This document shows, piece by piece, positions 1 through 8,620 of a stretch of DNA of 64,000 nt (position 1 is its first letter; every line of letters starts with the position of its first letter). Source of the stretch: Flavobacteriales bacterium (GTDB lineage Bacteria > Bacteroidota > Bacteroidia > Flavobacteriales_F > PHOS-HE28); contig CP064979.1 of the NCBI GenBank assembly GCA_016699575.1, positions 4,030,001-4,094,000 of the forward strand, written 5' to 3'. The position numbers were made by a program, and so were the translations under genes. The notes beneath the pieces were generated by a model, which did not search any database, was not told the origin of the DNA, and worked only from the letters and a program-made list of their open reading frames with translations.

Positions 1-981
1 GGCGGTGGAAACCAGATCTGCGGCGAGGTGGAGGTGTGGACCAACGACAAACCGCACGTCATCTACGGATACGCTGTGGTGGACTCCTGCAATAAGCTGG
101 AGATCCAACCCGGTGTGAAGGTGTACTTCCACGGCGGCGGTGGTCTGTGGGTGTACCGCGGCGGATGGATCGAAGCCTTGGGCAACACCTCCGACCTCAT
201 CACCTTCCAAGGTGACCGCTTGGAAAGCCTCTACGAGAACCTGCCCGGCCAGTGGGACCGTATCTGGATCAACGAGGGCGACTTCGCCAACGAGGACAAC
301 CGCTTCGAGAACGTGGAGATCCGCAACAGCCTCATCGGCATCCAGTGCGAGACGTGGCCGCTCGATGTGGATGAGCCCACGACCATCAACAAGCTGGTGC
401 TCAACAACGTGAAGATCCTCAACTGCTCGGCCGCAGGCCTCCTGAGCCGCAACTACCGCATCACGGCCAACAACCTGCTGGTGGGGGATGCCGGACAGTA
501 CAGCGTTGCGCTCACCGGCGGTGGCGAGTACCAGCTGAACCACTTGACCGTTGGCAACTTCTGGGACTGGGAGGTGCGCAACACACCGGCGTTCATCGTC
601 ACCAACTACTTCCAGGACATCAACGGCACGGTGCAGGTGCGCGACATCAGCAGCAGCGAGTTCCGCAACAGCATCATCCACGGCACCAACAGCAACGAGT
701 TCGAGCTGGACCTGGACAACCTCGGCACCAGCACGCTCAACTTCCACGACATCATGCTTAAGACGGACGAGAACGTGAGCGGGCCGTTCTTCACAAGCAA
801 TGTGTACGTGGACCAGAACCCCGCCTTTGCCGATGGCCCGGCCGACGACTATCACCTGACGTCCGGCTCGTATGCCCGCGAGCGCGGCCTACCTAGCACG
901 GCCGAGGCCTTCCTTGATATTCAGGGTAACAGCCGATGCGAGATCTGGCCCGACCTCGGCTGCTACGAGTTCTGCCCTTAG
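1..981 (+). CDS. Secreted right-handed beta-helix-type protein, 5' part outside window
   Basis: The reading frame is open from the first base, so the gene begins upstream; the GTG at 28 is inside it and is probably not the start. The visible 326 residues are rich in short beta-strand turns with Asn and Gly, for example NLVG-type and NSIIHG-type rungs, followed by a YHLTSGSYARERG segment and a Cys-rich end. This is the usual look of parallel beta-helix (choice-of-anchor Q-like) surface proteins of Bacteroidota. No catalytic residues can be assigned. It ends in CYEFCP with no T9SS sorting domain, so if it is exported by T9SS it is not through the type A tail. The stop codon overlaps the convergent next gene by 4 bases. 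Fold call is moderate; function is unknown. Confidence 0.7.
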   Translation, partial: GGGNQICGEVEVWTNDKPHVIYGYAVVDSCNKLEIQPGVKVYFHGGGGLWVYRGGWIEALGNTSDLITFQGDRLESLYENLPGQWDRIWINEGDFANEDNRFENVEIRNSLIGIQCETWPLDVDEPTTINKLVLNNVKILNCSAAGLLSRNYRITANNLLVGDAGQYSVALTGGGEYQLNHLTVGNFWDWEVRNTPAFIVTNYFQDINGTVQVRDISSSEFRNSIIHGTNSNEFELDLDNLGTSTLNFHDIMLKTDENVSGPFFTSNVYVDQNPAFADGPADDYHLTSGSYARERGLPSTAEAFLDIQGNSRCEIWPDLGCYEFCP

Positions 982-2300
982 AGCTTCACGAAGCCGCGGC
1001 TCCACGCCTTGCTTCCTGCGCGTACACGCACCACGTATGATCCCGCTGGCAAGCCCCCAACATCCAGTGCTTGCGACTTTCGGGTGAACATGGAGATGGC
1101 CATTTGACGTCCCAGGGCATCCGAAATGGTGACCTCCGCCAGCCCGTCGAACCCCGTGTTAACGTTCAGAAAATCAGAAGCAGGCACAGGGTACAAGGCT
1201 CCTGTTAGGCTGCTAAGTTCAACCTGATCAGTAATGATACCCGTAGTGCGCAACGGCCGGATCTGCCCACAAGCGTACCCGTGCGCATCATCGAAGAAAC
1301 GGACGTCGTACAGCCGTCGGGCGCTGTTCAGGCCACTGGTGTTGTAGTTCTCGGACCACGTTGCCCCATCATCCGTGCTGATGAAGACGTAGCCGCTCAG
1401 TCCATCGGTGCGGTAGCCAGTGGCGAAGCCGGTACCATCAGATCGGAACGTCAATGAAGTCATCACGATGGGTGCAGGTAGGTTGACCGAGGCCGGCAGC
1501 CACGTATTGCCACCATCTGTCGTGCGCAGGACGGCGCCATCATTGCGCGTTGCTGCTCCGATCTGGTCGTTCACGAATTCAACATCGGAGAAACCCGTGG
1601 CCGTATCGCTGAGCACCTGCGCCCAATTGAGGCCGCCATCGGTACTTCGGTAGATGGCGCCGCTGTCCGGTATGGCGATGCCGTTGTTAGTGAGCCTGCT
1701 GTATCCCCCGGTCGCGGCAAACGCCAACGTATCGTTGACGAAGTGCAGACGCGAGACAGGCTGACCCGGAAGAAAGGCGATGTTCGTCCAGGTGGCGCCG
1801 GTATCAGTGCTCATGTCGATGATGCCATTGCCCGCCTGATCGGCGCCGCCGGTGAACGCCACCAGGTCGTTGCGCATGCGGATGGCGCGGTAGTATCGGC
1901 CGGTGCCTGTGCGAACGCTGTCGAACCCGAAGGGATACGCCGGGAACAAATAAGGCCGCACCACGATGCTGCGGTTGTAGAGCTCGTGCCCAGCGGCCAT
2001 GTACAGCGGTTTCCCTCCGGTCATCTTCACATCGATGTCCTCCAGGTTCGTGGAGGGCTCGTACCAGATGAAATACCCGCCCGAAGCGGCACCGTCATCG
2101 GTTAGCACGATGCCCCCTTCCGTGGCCGGGGCGAACGGTCCGGGATTGTTGGCGCCATACACGAACAAGCCTGAATCCAGGTTGTGGAAGGCCGAAGCCT
2201 GGTAATGGAGCGTGCTGGAAAAGAGCCCAGCAGGCACCCACTGGCCAACGGTAGTAAAGGCGATGAAGAAGAAAGCGACGACGGAGTTCCGTTTGTTCAT
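978..2300 (-). CDS. T9SS cargo with Asp-box beta-propeller
   Basis: A 440-residue secreted protein. I place the start at the ATG at 2300 because it opens a signal peptide (MNKRNSVVAFFFIAF, ending near VGQ), while the longer frame upstream has no such character. The body carries at least four Asp-box motifs (S/T-x-D-x-G-x-T/N-W: STDTGATW, STDGGLNW, TTDGGNTW, STDDGATW), which mark YCF48/BNR-like beta-propeller blades. The last roughly 75 residues (from LYPVPASDF to GFVKL) are a T9SS type A sorting domain, so the protein should cross the outer membrane by T9SS and be released or anchored at the surface. A box CAACTTCG ends 6 bases before the ATG (2307-2314). It is divergent from the DUF2461 gene. 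Substrate or ligand is unknown. Confidence 0.85.
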   Translation of the reverse strand: MNKRNSVVAFFFIAFTTVGQWVPAGLFSSTLHYQASAFHNLDSGLFVYGANNPGPFAPATEGGIVLTDDGAASGGYFIWYEPSTNLEDIDVKMTGGKPLYMAAGHELYNRSIVVRPYLFPAYPFGFDSVRTGTGRYYRAIRMRNDLVAFTGGADQAGNGIIDMSTDTGATWTNIAFLPGQPVSRLHFVNDTLAFAATGGYSRLTNNGIAIPDSGAIYRSTDGGLNWAQVLSDTATGFSDVEFVNDQIGAATRNDGAVLRTTDGGNTWLPASVNLPAPIVMTSLTFRSDGTGFATGYRTDGLSGYVFISTDDGATWSENYNTSGLNSARRLYDVRFFDDAHGYACGQIRPLRTTGIITDQVELSSLTGALYPVPASDFLNVNTGFDGLAEVTISDALGRQMAISMFTRKSQALDVGGLPAGSYVVRVRAGSKAWSRGFVKL

Positions 2301-2364
2301 GGCGGCGAAGTTGGGCAGTGAATACACGCCAACCCGCATCGCGTTCATGACCACCTTTGGACGC

Positions 2365-3054
2365 ATGTCGTTCAAGCAGATCACCGCCATTGAACAGGCG
2401 ACGCTCACGTTTCTCAAAGACCTGTCGCGCAACAACGATCGCGACTGGTTCACGAAGCACCGCGACCGGTACGAGGCCGCCCATGCGAACATGATATCGT
2501 TCGCTGATGCGCTGTTGGAACGCATGGGGAAGCATGACCGCTTCGACACGGCGAGCGGACGCAAAAGCCTGATGCGCATCTACAACGACCTGCGGTTCCA
2601 CAAGCACAAGCCGCCCTACAACCCGCGTTTCGGCGGCAACCTGGACCGGGCCAAGCCCGCGCTCCGCGGGGGCTATTACTACCACGTGGAGCCCGGTTGG
2701 TCTTTCATTTCCTGCGGCTTCTTCGGTCCGGAGCCTGCCGACCTGAAGCTCATCCGCTCGGACATTGCTTACGATCCCGGCACCTGGGCCAAGCTCATCG
2801 CTTCAAAGGCGATGAGGGCAACGTTCGAACCGCTGGCGGGTGATCAGGTAGCCACTGTTCCAAAGGGCTTCACGAAGGACCATCCGGCCATCGACCTCCT
2901 GCGCAGGAAACAGTTCATCTTCCGTCGACGGTTCACTGACGCACAGGTGTTGTCCAAGTCGTTCTTGTCCGATGTGGAAGCAAGTTTCCGGACCGTTCGC
3001 CCGTGGTTCGACCACATGAGCGCAGTGCTCACAAGCGACGCGAACGGTGCTTGA
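2365..3054 (+). CDS. DUF2461 domain protein (TIGR02453 family)
   Basis: The 229-residue product matches the DUF2461 family over its whole length: an N-terminal FLKDLSRNNDRDWFTKHRDRYE segment (conserved N-x-R-x-W-F), an RIYNDLRFHKHKPPYNPRF block with the conserved R-D-x-R-F-x-x-D/H-K-x-P-Y-K core, and a GGYYYHVEPG strand. The family is widespread and has no established biochemical activity. The start is the ATG at 2365; an ATG at 2347 is also in frame. It lacks a signal peptide, so it is cytoplasmic. It converges on the LysM gene with only 5 bases between the stops. Confidence 0.88.
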   Translation: MSFKQITAIEQATLTFLKDLSRNNDRDWFTKHRDRYEAAHANMISFADALLERMGKHDRFDTASGRKSLMRIYNDLRFHKHKPPYNPRFGGNLDRAKPALRGGYYYHVEPGWSFISCGFFGPEPADLKLIRSDIAYDPGTWAKLIASKAMRATFEPLAGDQVATVPKGFTKDHPAIDLLRRKQFIFRRRFTDAQVLSKSFLSDVEASFRTVRPWFDHMSAVLTSDANGA

Positions 3055-3059
3055 CCCCG

Positions 3060-4820
3060 CTACGGCTTGGCGGGCGACAGCGACAGGTCGCGGTGCACCA
3101 GCATGATCGCGCTCTCGTTCCGGTAACCGTTCTCCTCCCCCGCTTTCTGCATCTTGAACCCCATGTGCAGCGGTTCGGCAGCGACGGTGGCGTAGCGCTG
3201 GGGGAAGGTGCGCCCTTCGTCATACAGCGCCTTCAGATAGAAGTACGTGACGTCGAAACCGAGGAAGGCGTATTCCCCCGCATCGGTATGGAAGCGCTCC
3301 CGGAAGACCTTGTCGAAAGCGGCCACACGGGCATTGCTGCGGTCGATGTGGGTGCTCACCGCGAAGTGCAGTTGCACGGCATCGCGCTTGGCCGCATCCA
3401 CGCTTTCGATGTTCATCCATTGCTCCAGGCCGAAGACGACGATGCGGTGCTTATCGGTTGCGTCGGCAAGAACGTTCACCAGACCGGTCACGAGCTCCAC
3501 ATCCTCGGTGGGGGCCACCACCACGTTCAGTTTGCTGGTGGACAGCTTGGCCAGCACCGAGGAGCCCTGCCGCTTGCCCGAATAGGCAATGGTGGTGCTG
3601 TCGATCACAGCGTCGCTACCAGCCGCGTGCAGGGCGTCGCGCAACATGCGCTCCATCTGGTCCTGCAGTTCCTTCTCGCCGGTGATGGCCGAACGCAGCA
3701 GGATGATGTTGTCGTTGCCGTGGTACTTGGCCACGTAGCGTGCGGTGTACTGAACCTGTTCCGTACGACCGCTCACAGCCTTGCTGACCTGTGGCCGCCC
3801 GAGAAGCACTTTGTTGCTCTGGGCCACAGGGCAGATGATCTGACCACTGCCGGCCATGCCCGCCACCTGCTCGATGGCAGCGCGGTGGAAGGGGCCGATG
3901 TAGAGATCGAGGTTGCGCAGGTCGGGGTCCTTCAGTGCCTTGCTCCAACTGGCGGGATCGTTGCCCACGTCCACCACACGGATGTCGACCTTCAAGCCCA
4001 GCGCTTTCAGCGAATCCAAAGCAAGCTGCGCACCAGCGTAGAACTGCGCTGCGATGCTCGTCAGTTCGTACCAATCGTCGGAATTTGGACGGGCAAGCAC
4101 GCTGTCGTTGCGCTCGATGCTGAAGGGCAGCAGCAGACCCACCGAGTAGCGGTCCCGCTTGTCCATGCCGACGGCCGGGTCCACAAACACGGGTTCGGTT
4201 TTTTTTGCCGGGATACGCAGGTAGGTGCCCACCTTCAATCCCTCCGGCAGGCCTCCGTTGGCAGCGCGTAGTTCCTCCTCGGTAATGCCGTGTTGTTTGC
4301 ACAGGCCGTAGATCGTCTCCTGTGCCTGCACCGGGTGGCTGATACTGCCGTCATCCGCAGCTGGCGCCACCACGGTCGCCGATGTGCCCGTGACTTTCGC
4401 CACGGGGATGATGAGTTCCAAGCCCACCTTCAAGCCATCGGCCATCTGCGGGTTGCGGCCCAGCAGGTCGGCTTCCGGCACAGAGTACTTCCTCGCGATC
4501 CCATACACGGTCTCCTTCTTCTGCACCACGTGAACGAGTTCGCCATCGCGCAGCTGCGGCGCGGCCTTCGCTTCCTTTTTGCTCACCCCATCCACCGGTA
4601 TGATGAGCACTTGGCCAATGCTCAACCCTTGCGATGCGGCAGGGTTCGCCTTCACGATCACCTCGGTTGGCACTGCGTAACGCTGTCCGATGGCGAAAAG
4701 CGTTTGCCCCTTCTCAACCGTGTGCAGGATGTACTTCTTGCCATCGCGCGTTTGCGTCACTTGTGCAGTGCCGGTGATCAGGCACAACAGCAACGGCAAG
4801 AGCATCACCAACCTGTTCAT
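3060..4820 (-). CDS. PBP1-like periplasmic protein with three LysM domains
   Basis: The 586-residue protein starts at the ATG at 4820 with a signal peptide (MNRLVMLLPLLLCLITGTAQ). Three LysM domains follow at about residues 31-75, 90-135 and 160-205, each of the form HTVEKGQTLFAIGQRY...GLSIGQVLIIP, which bind peptidoglycan. The rest, from about residue 235 (SVGLLLPFSIE), looks like a type I periplasmic-binding-protein fold as in Leu/Ile/Val receptors and LpoA-like proteins. This architecture is common in Bacteroidota and is presumed to act at the cell wall; the ligand is unknown. Its ATG overlaps the guaA stop by 4 bases (ATGA), so translation is probably coupled. Its stop lies 5 bases from that of the convergent DUF2461 gene. 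Confidence 0.88.
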   Translation of the reverse strand: MNRLVMLLPLLLCLITGTAQVTQTRDGKKYILHTVEKGQTLFAIGQRYAVPTEVIVKANPAASQGLSIGQVLIIPVDGVSKKEAKAAPQLRDGELVHVVQKKETVYGIARKYSVPEADLLGRNPQMADGLKVGLELIIPVAKVTGTSATVVAPAADDGSISHPVQAQETIYGLCKQHGITEEELRAANGGLPEGLKVGTYLRIPAKKTEPVFVDPAVGMDKRDRYSVGLLLPFSIERNDSVLARPNSDDWYELTSIAAQFYAGAQLALDSLKALGLKVDIRVVDVGNDPASWSKALKDPDLRNLDLYIGPFHRAAIEQVAGMAGSGQIICPVAQSNKVLLGRPQVSKAVSGRTEQVQYTARYVAKYHGNDNIILLRSAITGEKELQDQMERMLRDALHAAGSDAVIDSTTIAYSGKRQGSSVLAKLSTSKLNVVVAPTEDVELVTGLVNVLADATDKHRIVVFGLEQWMNIESVDAAKRDAVQLHFAVSTHIDRSNARVAAFDKVFRERFHTDAGEYAFLGFDVTYFYLKALYDEGRTFPQRYATVAAEPLHMGFKMQKAGEENGYRNESAIMLVHRDLSLSPAKP

Positions 4821-6349
4821 TCCCATTCGATGGTTGCGGGCGGTTTGCTGCTGATGTCGTACACCACGCGGTTCACGCCTTTCACCCGGTTGATGATGTC
4901 GTTCGAGATCCGTGCCAGAAGCTCGTAGGGCAGGTGGCACCAGTCGGCCGTCATGCCATCGGTGCTGGAAACGGCGCGCAAAGCAACGGCGTTCTCGTAC
5001 GTGCGCTCGTCGCCCATGACACCCACGCTGCGCACGGGCAGCAGGATGGCGCCCGCCTGCCAAACCTGATCGTAGAGTCCGGCCTCGCGCAGGTGCTTGA
5101 TGTAGATGTGGTCGACCTCCTGCAACAGCGCCACTTTCTCGCCGGTCACTTCGCCCAGGATGCGGATGCCAAGGCCCGGTCCCGGGAACGGATGGCGCCC
5201 GAGGAGCGCAACATCCAGGCCCAGTTCCTTCCCCACCCTTCGCACTTCGTCCTTGAAGAGCAGGCGAAGCGGCTCCACCACCTTCAGGTTCATCCGGGCA
5301 GGCAATCCGCCTACGTTATGGTGGCTCTTGATCGTGACGCTGGGGCCGTGCACGCTTACGCTCTCGATCACGTCCGGATAAATGGTGCCTTGCCCGAGCC
5401 ACTTCACGTCCTTGATGCGCTTGGCTTCATCATCGAACACATGGATGAAGGTGGCGCCGATCGCCTTGCGCTTTTGTTCAGGATCCTCCTTGCCTTGGAG
5501 CGCGGCGTAGAAGCGCGCCTTGGCGTCCACACCCGTGATGTTGAGGCCGAGGTGCTTGTAGTTCTCCAGTACGCTCTCGAACTCTCCTTTGCGCAGGAGG
5601 CCATTATCAACGAACACGCAATGCAGGCGCTCGCCTATCGCCTTATGGAGAAGGATGGCGGCGACACTGCTGTCCACGCCACCGCTGAGGGCCAGTACGA
5701 CCCGGTCGTTGCCCAATTGCTGGCGGAGCCCGTCCACCGTGCTTTCCACGAACGAAGCCGGGGTCCAATCGCCTTTGCAACCGCATACGCCCTGCACGAA
5801 GTTCCGCAGTATGGTCAGGCCATCGGTGGTATGGAACACCTCCGGGTGGAACTGCACGGCAAACGTGTTTTCGCCCTTCAACCGAAAGGCCGCCACAGGC
5901 ACCGCGTGGGTGCTGGCCATTACCTCCATGTTGCCGGCCACAGCGGTAATGCTGTCGCCATGGCTCATCCACACCTGCGTTCCGGGATGGACACCATCGA
6001 ACAGCGGCCCGCTGACCATGATATTGTCCAGGTGGGCGCGGCCGTATTCACGCACGGTGCTCGGCAGCACTGGCGCACCACTTCTTTTGGCCAGAAGCTG
6101 CGCGCCGTAGCAGATGGCCAGCACCGGTAGACGGCCTTGGAACACGCTGATATCGGTATCCGGCGCATTGGTATCGTGCACGCTGAAGGGGCTACCGCCA
6201 AGGATGACGCCCTTGATGGACGAATCATCGGCGAACCGGGCCGCTTTGCTGAACGGGTGGATCTCACAGTAAACGTTGAGCTCGCGCACACGACGGGCAA
6301 TGAGCTGCGTGTACTGGCTGCCGTGGTCGAGGATGAGGATCTTCTCCAA
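4817..6349 (-). CDS. guaA: GMP synthase (glutamine-hydrolysing)
   Basis: Converts XMP, ATP and glutamine to GMP in the cytoplasm. The N-terminal class I amidotransferase domain begins at once (EKILILDHGSQYTQLIARR) and has the nucleophile in AICYGAQ and the His/Glu pair in FHPEVFHT. The ATP pyrophosphatase domain has the P-loop ALSGGVDSSV, and the C-terminal dimerisation domain has RSVGVMGDERTYE and ends KPPATIEWE, as the family does. I set the start at a TTG (6347-6349), which gives 510 residues, the usual length; an in-frame extension further upstream does not resemble GuaA. A promoter-like TACTTTTG lies at 6442-6449 on the same strand. The 3' end overlaps the LysM gene by 4 bases. Confidence 0.97.
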   Translation of the reverse strand: MEKILILDHGSQYTQLIARRVRELNVYCEIHPFSKAARFADDSSIKGVILGGSPFSVHDTNAPDTDISVFQGRLPVLAICYGAQLLAKRSGAPVLPSTVREYGRAHLDNIMVSGPLFDGVHPGTQVWMSHGDSITAVAGNMEVMASTHAVPVAAFRLKGENTFAVQFHPEVFHTTDGLTILRNFVQGVCGCKGDWTPASFVESTVDGLRQQLGNDRVVLALSGGVDSSVAAILLHKAIGERLHCVFVDNGLLRKGEFESVLENYKHLGLNITGVDAKARFYAALQGKEDPEQKRKAIGATFIHVFDDEAKRIKDVKWLGQGTIYPDVIESVSVHGPSVTIKSHHNVGGLPARMNLKVVEPLRLLFKDEVRRVGKELGLDVALLGRHPFPGPGLGIRILGEVTGEKVALLQEVDHIYIKHLREAGLYDQVWQAGAILLPVRSVGVMGDERTYENAVALRAVSSTDGMTADWCHLPYELLARISNDIINRVKGVNRVVYDISSKPPATIEWE

Positions 6350-6441
6350 AGGGAAACAGGGGGAATGTGCGGAAGCGCGAAGATGGAATTGTGGCCCCGG
6401 GCATGACGGACCGGTGTGCGACACGTCAAGAGAACGGCGGC

Positions 6442-6449
6442 CAAAAGTA
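6442..6449 (-). promoter_or_regulatory. Candidate -7 promoter box of guaA
   Basis: Read on the minus strand this is TACTTTTG, an exact match to the Bacteroidota -7 consensus TAnnTTTG. It lies about 93 bases upstream of the TTG start of guaA. I see no good -33 element. Confidence 0.4.
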
Positions 6450-6485
6450 TCCGGGGCGGGCAACGTGGTCCGGTGGATGACCGAC

Positions 6486-6493
6486 TAACTTTC
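6486..6493 (+). promoter_or_regulatory. Candidate -7 box (TAACTTTC)
   Basis: One mismatch to TAnnTTTG, ending 6 bases before the ATG at 6500. With the usual distance from box to transcription start this would give an essentially leaderless mRNA. Confidence 0.4.
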
Positions 6494-6499
6494 AACGCC

Positions 6500-8533
6500 A
6501 TGCAACCCCGACGGACATACCCGTGCGCAAGGGCAAGAGCCTTAGCCGTGCTCTCGCTCACCTTGTGCCTGTGGTTGAACGCCAGGGCACAATTGGTCAT
6601 TTGGGCCGATGAATTCGAGAACGGGTGCAATACCGGTTGCTACGCCTCGGCCTACACCACAGGGGTGAACGGCATTTGGACCGTGACGAACGTGGGTGCC
6701 CAAGGGACCTGTCCCAACCAGTGGTTCATCAGTTGCCGCGAGAACGGCAATGCCACCAGCACCTGCGGTACGGACTGCACCACCAACAATGAATCGCTGC
6801 ACATCGGCAACGAACTGGTGGGCGTATGCGCAAGCCCCAACGGCTGCATTTTCTGCCCGGCGGGTGACTGTGGTGCAGCCTACGATGCGGGGTGTCCGCC
6901 TGCTTTCTGCACCTTCTGCCTGTGCGGCTGCCTGAACACCACAACGAACAAGCGGGCTGAATCCCCGACGATCAATCTGTCAGCCTACACGAACGTTACG
7001 CTCAATTTCAAGTACATGGAGAACGGCCAGACCACCAGCGACGACTTCCTGGTGGAGTATTGGAACGGCGCGGTGTGGGCGGCCCTCAGTAACCCGCCCA
7101 AGACACCGGCTGGAGGCTGTGGCAGCCAAGGGCAATGGACCCAGTACAGCGTGGCCCTGCCAGCTAGCGCCAACAACAACCCTGCTGTGCGCGTGGGCTT
7201 CCGGTGGCAGAACAACAACGATGCAAGCGGGGCCGACCCGAGCGTGGCCATCGACGATGTACAACTGACCGTAGCATACGTTCCCACTTGTGTTGGCCCC
7301 TTCGTGAACGAGGTGAGCAACGGCCCGGCCACGGAGAAGGAGTACATCGAACTGATGGTCTGCGGGCCACCGTGCACGACCGTGGACCTGCGCAACTGGA
7401 AGATCGACGACAACAACGGCGCTGCTTGGAACGGGTTCGGGTCGGTGATGGTGAACAGCGGGGTGAGCACCGGGCACCTGCGTTTCGCCAACGTTGCGCA
7501 ATGGGCGGCCGTGCCCACGGGATCCATCATCGTCATCTACAACAACACCGACCTCAACGCCCTGTTGCCGCCCAACGACCCGAACGACAGTTCGCCCGTT
7601 GACAGCGTGTACGTGCTGCCGGTGAACCATGCTTCCATCCAAAGCTGCGCCACCCTGCCGAGTGCCACCAGCAGCAGCGGCTACAATCCCTGTGGCTTCG
7701 GGGCGGGGAACTGGACGCGCGTGGTGATGCGCAACGATGGCGATGCGGCCCAAGTGCGCTACCCCAACGGGCAGTATTTCCATGGTGTGAGCTACGGTCC
7801 CAACACCCAGAACATGAACACCGGCGGCGCCGACGCGCTGCGCATCAGCACGGTGAACCATGCCGGCCGGGTCATCTACTTCAATGCCCTTGACCCGCGC
7901 TCGGCGGCCAACTTCACCAGCGCCGTGGTGGCGGGGAACGAAACGCCGGGCGCTGCCAACAACGCGGCGAACCTGGCCTTTCGGCGCGCGCTCCAATGTG
8001 CAACATCCCTGCCGGTGGAACTCCTTTCGTTCACCGCCCGCAACGACGGCCCTGCCGTTCTGTTGGAATGGAGCACGGCCTCTGAGAAGGACAATGCGCA
8101 CTTCACGGTGGAACGGAGCAAGGATGGCCAGCGGTTCAATGACCTACTGCACCTGCCGGGTGCTGGGGACAGCCAGACCACGCTGCACTACCGCGCCCAT
8201 GATGTTGACCCGGTGGCGGGCACCACGTTCTACCGCTTGCGCCAAACCGACCATGACGGGGCGACCTCGCACAGCAACATCGTAGCCGTGCACCGGAGCA
8301 CCGCCAGCAACGGTCTTTCAGCAACACTCTCAGGCGATCATCTGGTACGCATTGAACACCCTTGCCAACTGGCCTCTTGGGAGCTGCTGGACCCATTGGG
8401 ACGAATGATCGGCAAAGGCACCTCCGGTGAAGGTCCGGTAACCGATTGGAACGCACCAACCCACATCACCGGGGCCATGTTCCTGCGCGTGCATTGCGGT
8501 GCGGAAGCCGCAACCTTCAAATTGGTGTTCTGA
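6500..8533 (+). CDS. T9SS cargo with lamin-tail domain
   Basis: A 677-residue secreted protein. The start at 6500 opens a signal peptide (ARALAVLSLTLCLWLNARAQ). Residues about 25-260 form a Cys-rich beta-sandwich region with a jelly-roll-like stretch (VTLNFKYMENGQTTSDDFLVEYWNG... SVAIDDVQLT). A lamin-tail domain follows at about 262-400 (FVNEVSNGPATEKEYIELMV... VDLRNWKIDDNNG). From about residue 500 (LPVELLSFTA... EWSTASEKDNAHFTVERS... FYRLRQTDHDG) comes the linker and T9SS type A sorting domain typical of Flavobacteriales cargo. It is a surface or released protein without recognisable catalytic residues. It precedes a similar cargo gene on the same strand. Confidence 0.87.
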   Translation: MQPRRTYPCARARALAVLSLTLCLWLNARAQLVIWADEFENGCNTGCYASAYTTGVNGIWTVTNVGAQGTCPNQWFISCRENGNATSTCGTDCTTNNESLHIGNELVGVCASPNGCIFCPAGDCGAAYDAGCPPAFCTFCLCGCLNTTTNKRAESPTINLSAYTNVTLNFKYMENGQTTSDDFLVEYWNGAVWAALSNPPKTPAGGCGSQGQWTQYSVALPASANNNPAVRVGFRWQNNNDASGADPSVAIDDVQLTVAYVPTCVGPFVNEVSNGPATEKEYIELMVCGPPCTTVDLRNWKIDDNNGAAWNGFGSVMVNSGVSTGHLRFANVAQWAAVPTGSIIVIYNNTDLNALLPPNDPNDSSPVDSVYVLPVNHASIQSCATLPSATSSSGYNPCGFGAGNWTRVVMRNDGDAAQVRYPNGQYFHGVSYGPNTQNMNTGGADALRISTVNHAGRVIYFNALDPRSAANFTSAVVAGNETPGAANNAANLAFRRALQCATSLPVELLSFTARNDGPAVLLEWSTASEKDNAHFTVERSKDGQRFNDLLHLPGAGDSQTTLHYRAHDVDPVAGTTFYRLRQTDHDGATSHSNIVAVHRSTASNGLSATLSGDHLVRIEHPCQLASWELLDPLGRMIGKGTSGEGPVTDWNAPTHITGAMFLRVHCGAEAATFKLVF

Positions 8534-8594
8534 ACCGATCGCGGAAGTCAACAGGTGTTGATGATCCGACAACGATCGGCCCGGGGGATCGAGC

Positions 8595-8602
8595 GACTTT
8601 TG
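8595..8602 (+). promoter_or_regulatory. Candidate -7 box (GACTTTTG)
   Basis: Matches TAnnTTTG except for the first base, 18 bases upstream of the ATG at 8621. Similar boxes precede several other genes here. Confidence 0.3.
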
Positions 8603-8620
8603 CAGCCGGAAGGGATAGTG

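Noticed and set aside
3003..4271. 422-residue plus-strand frame over the LysM gene
   Set aside because: Overlaps two well-supported genes and has the composition of an antisense frame.
4934..6130. Long plus-strand frame antisense to guaA
   Set aside because: It lies fully inside a certain gene, is rich in His, Ala and Arg, and matches no family; a by-product of GC-rich codon bias.
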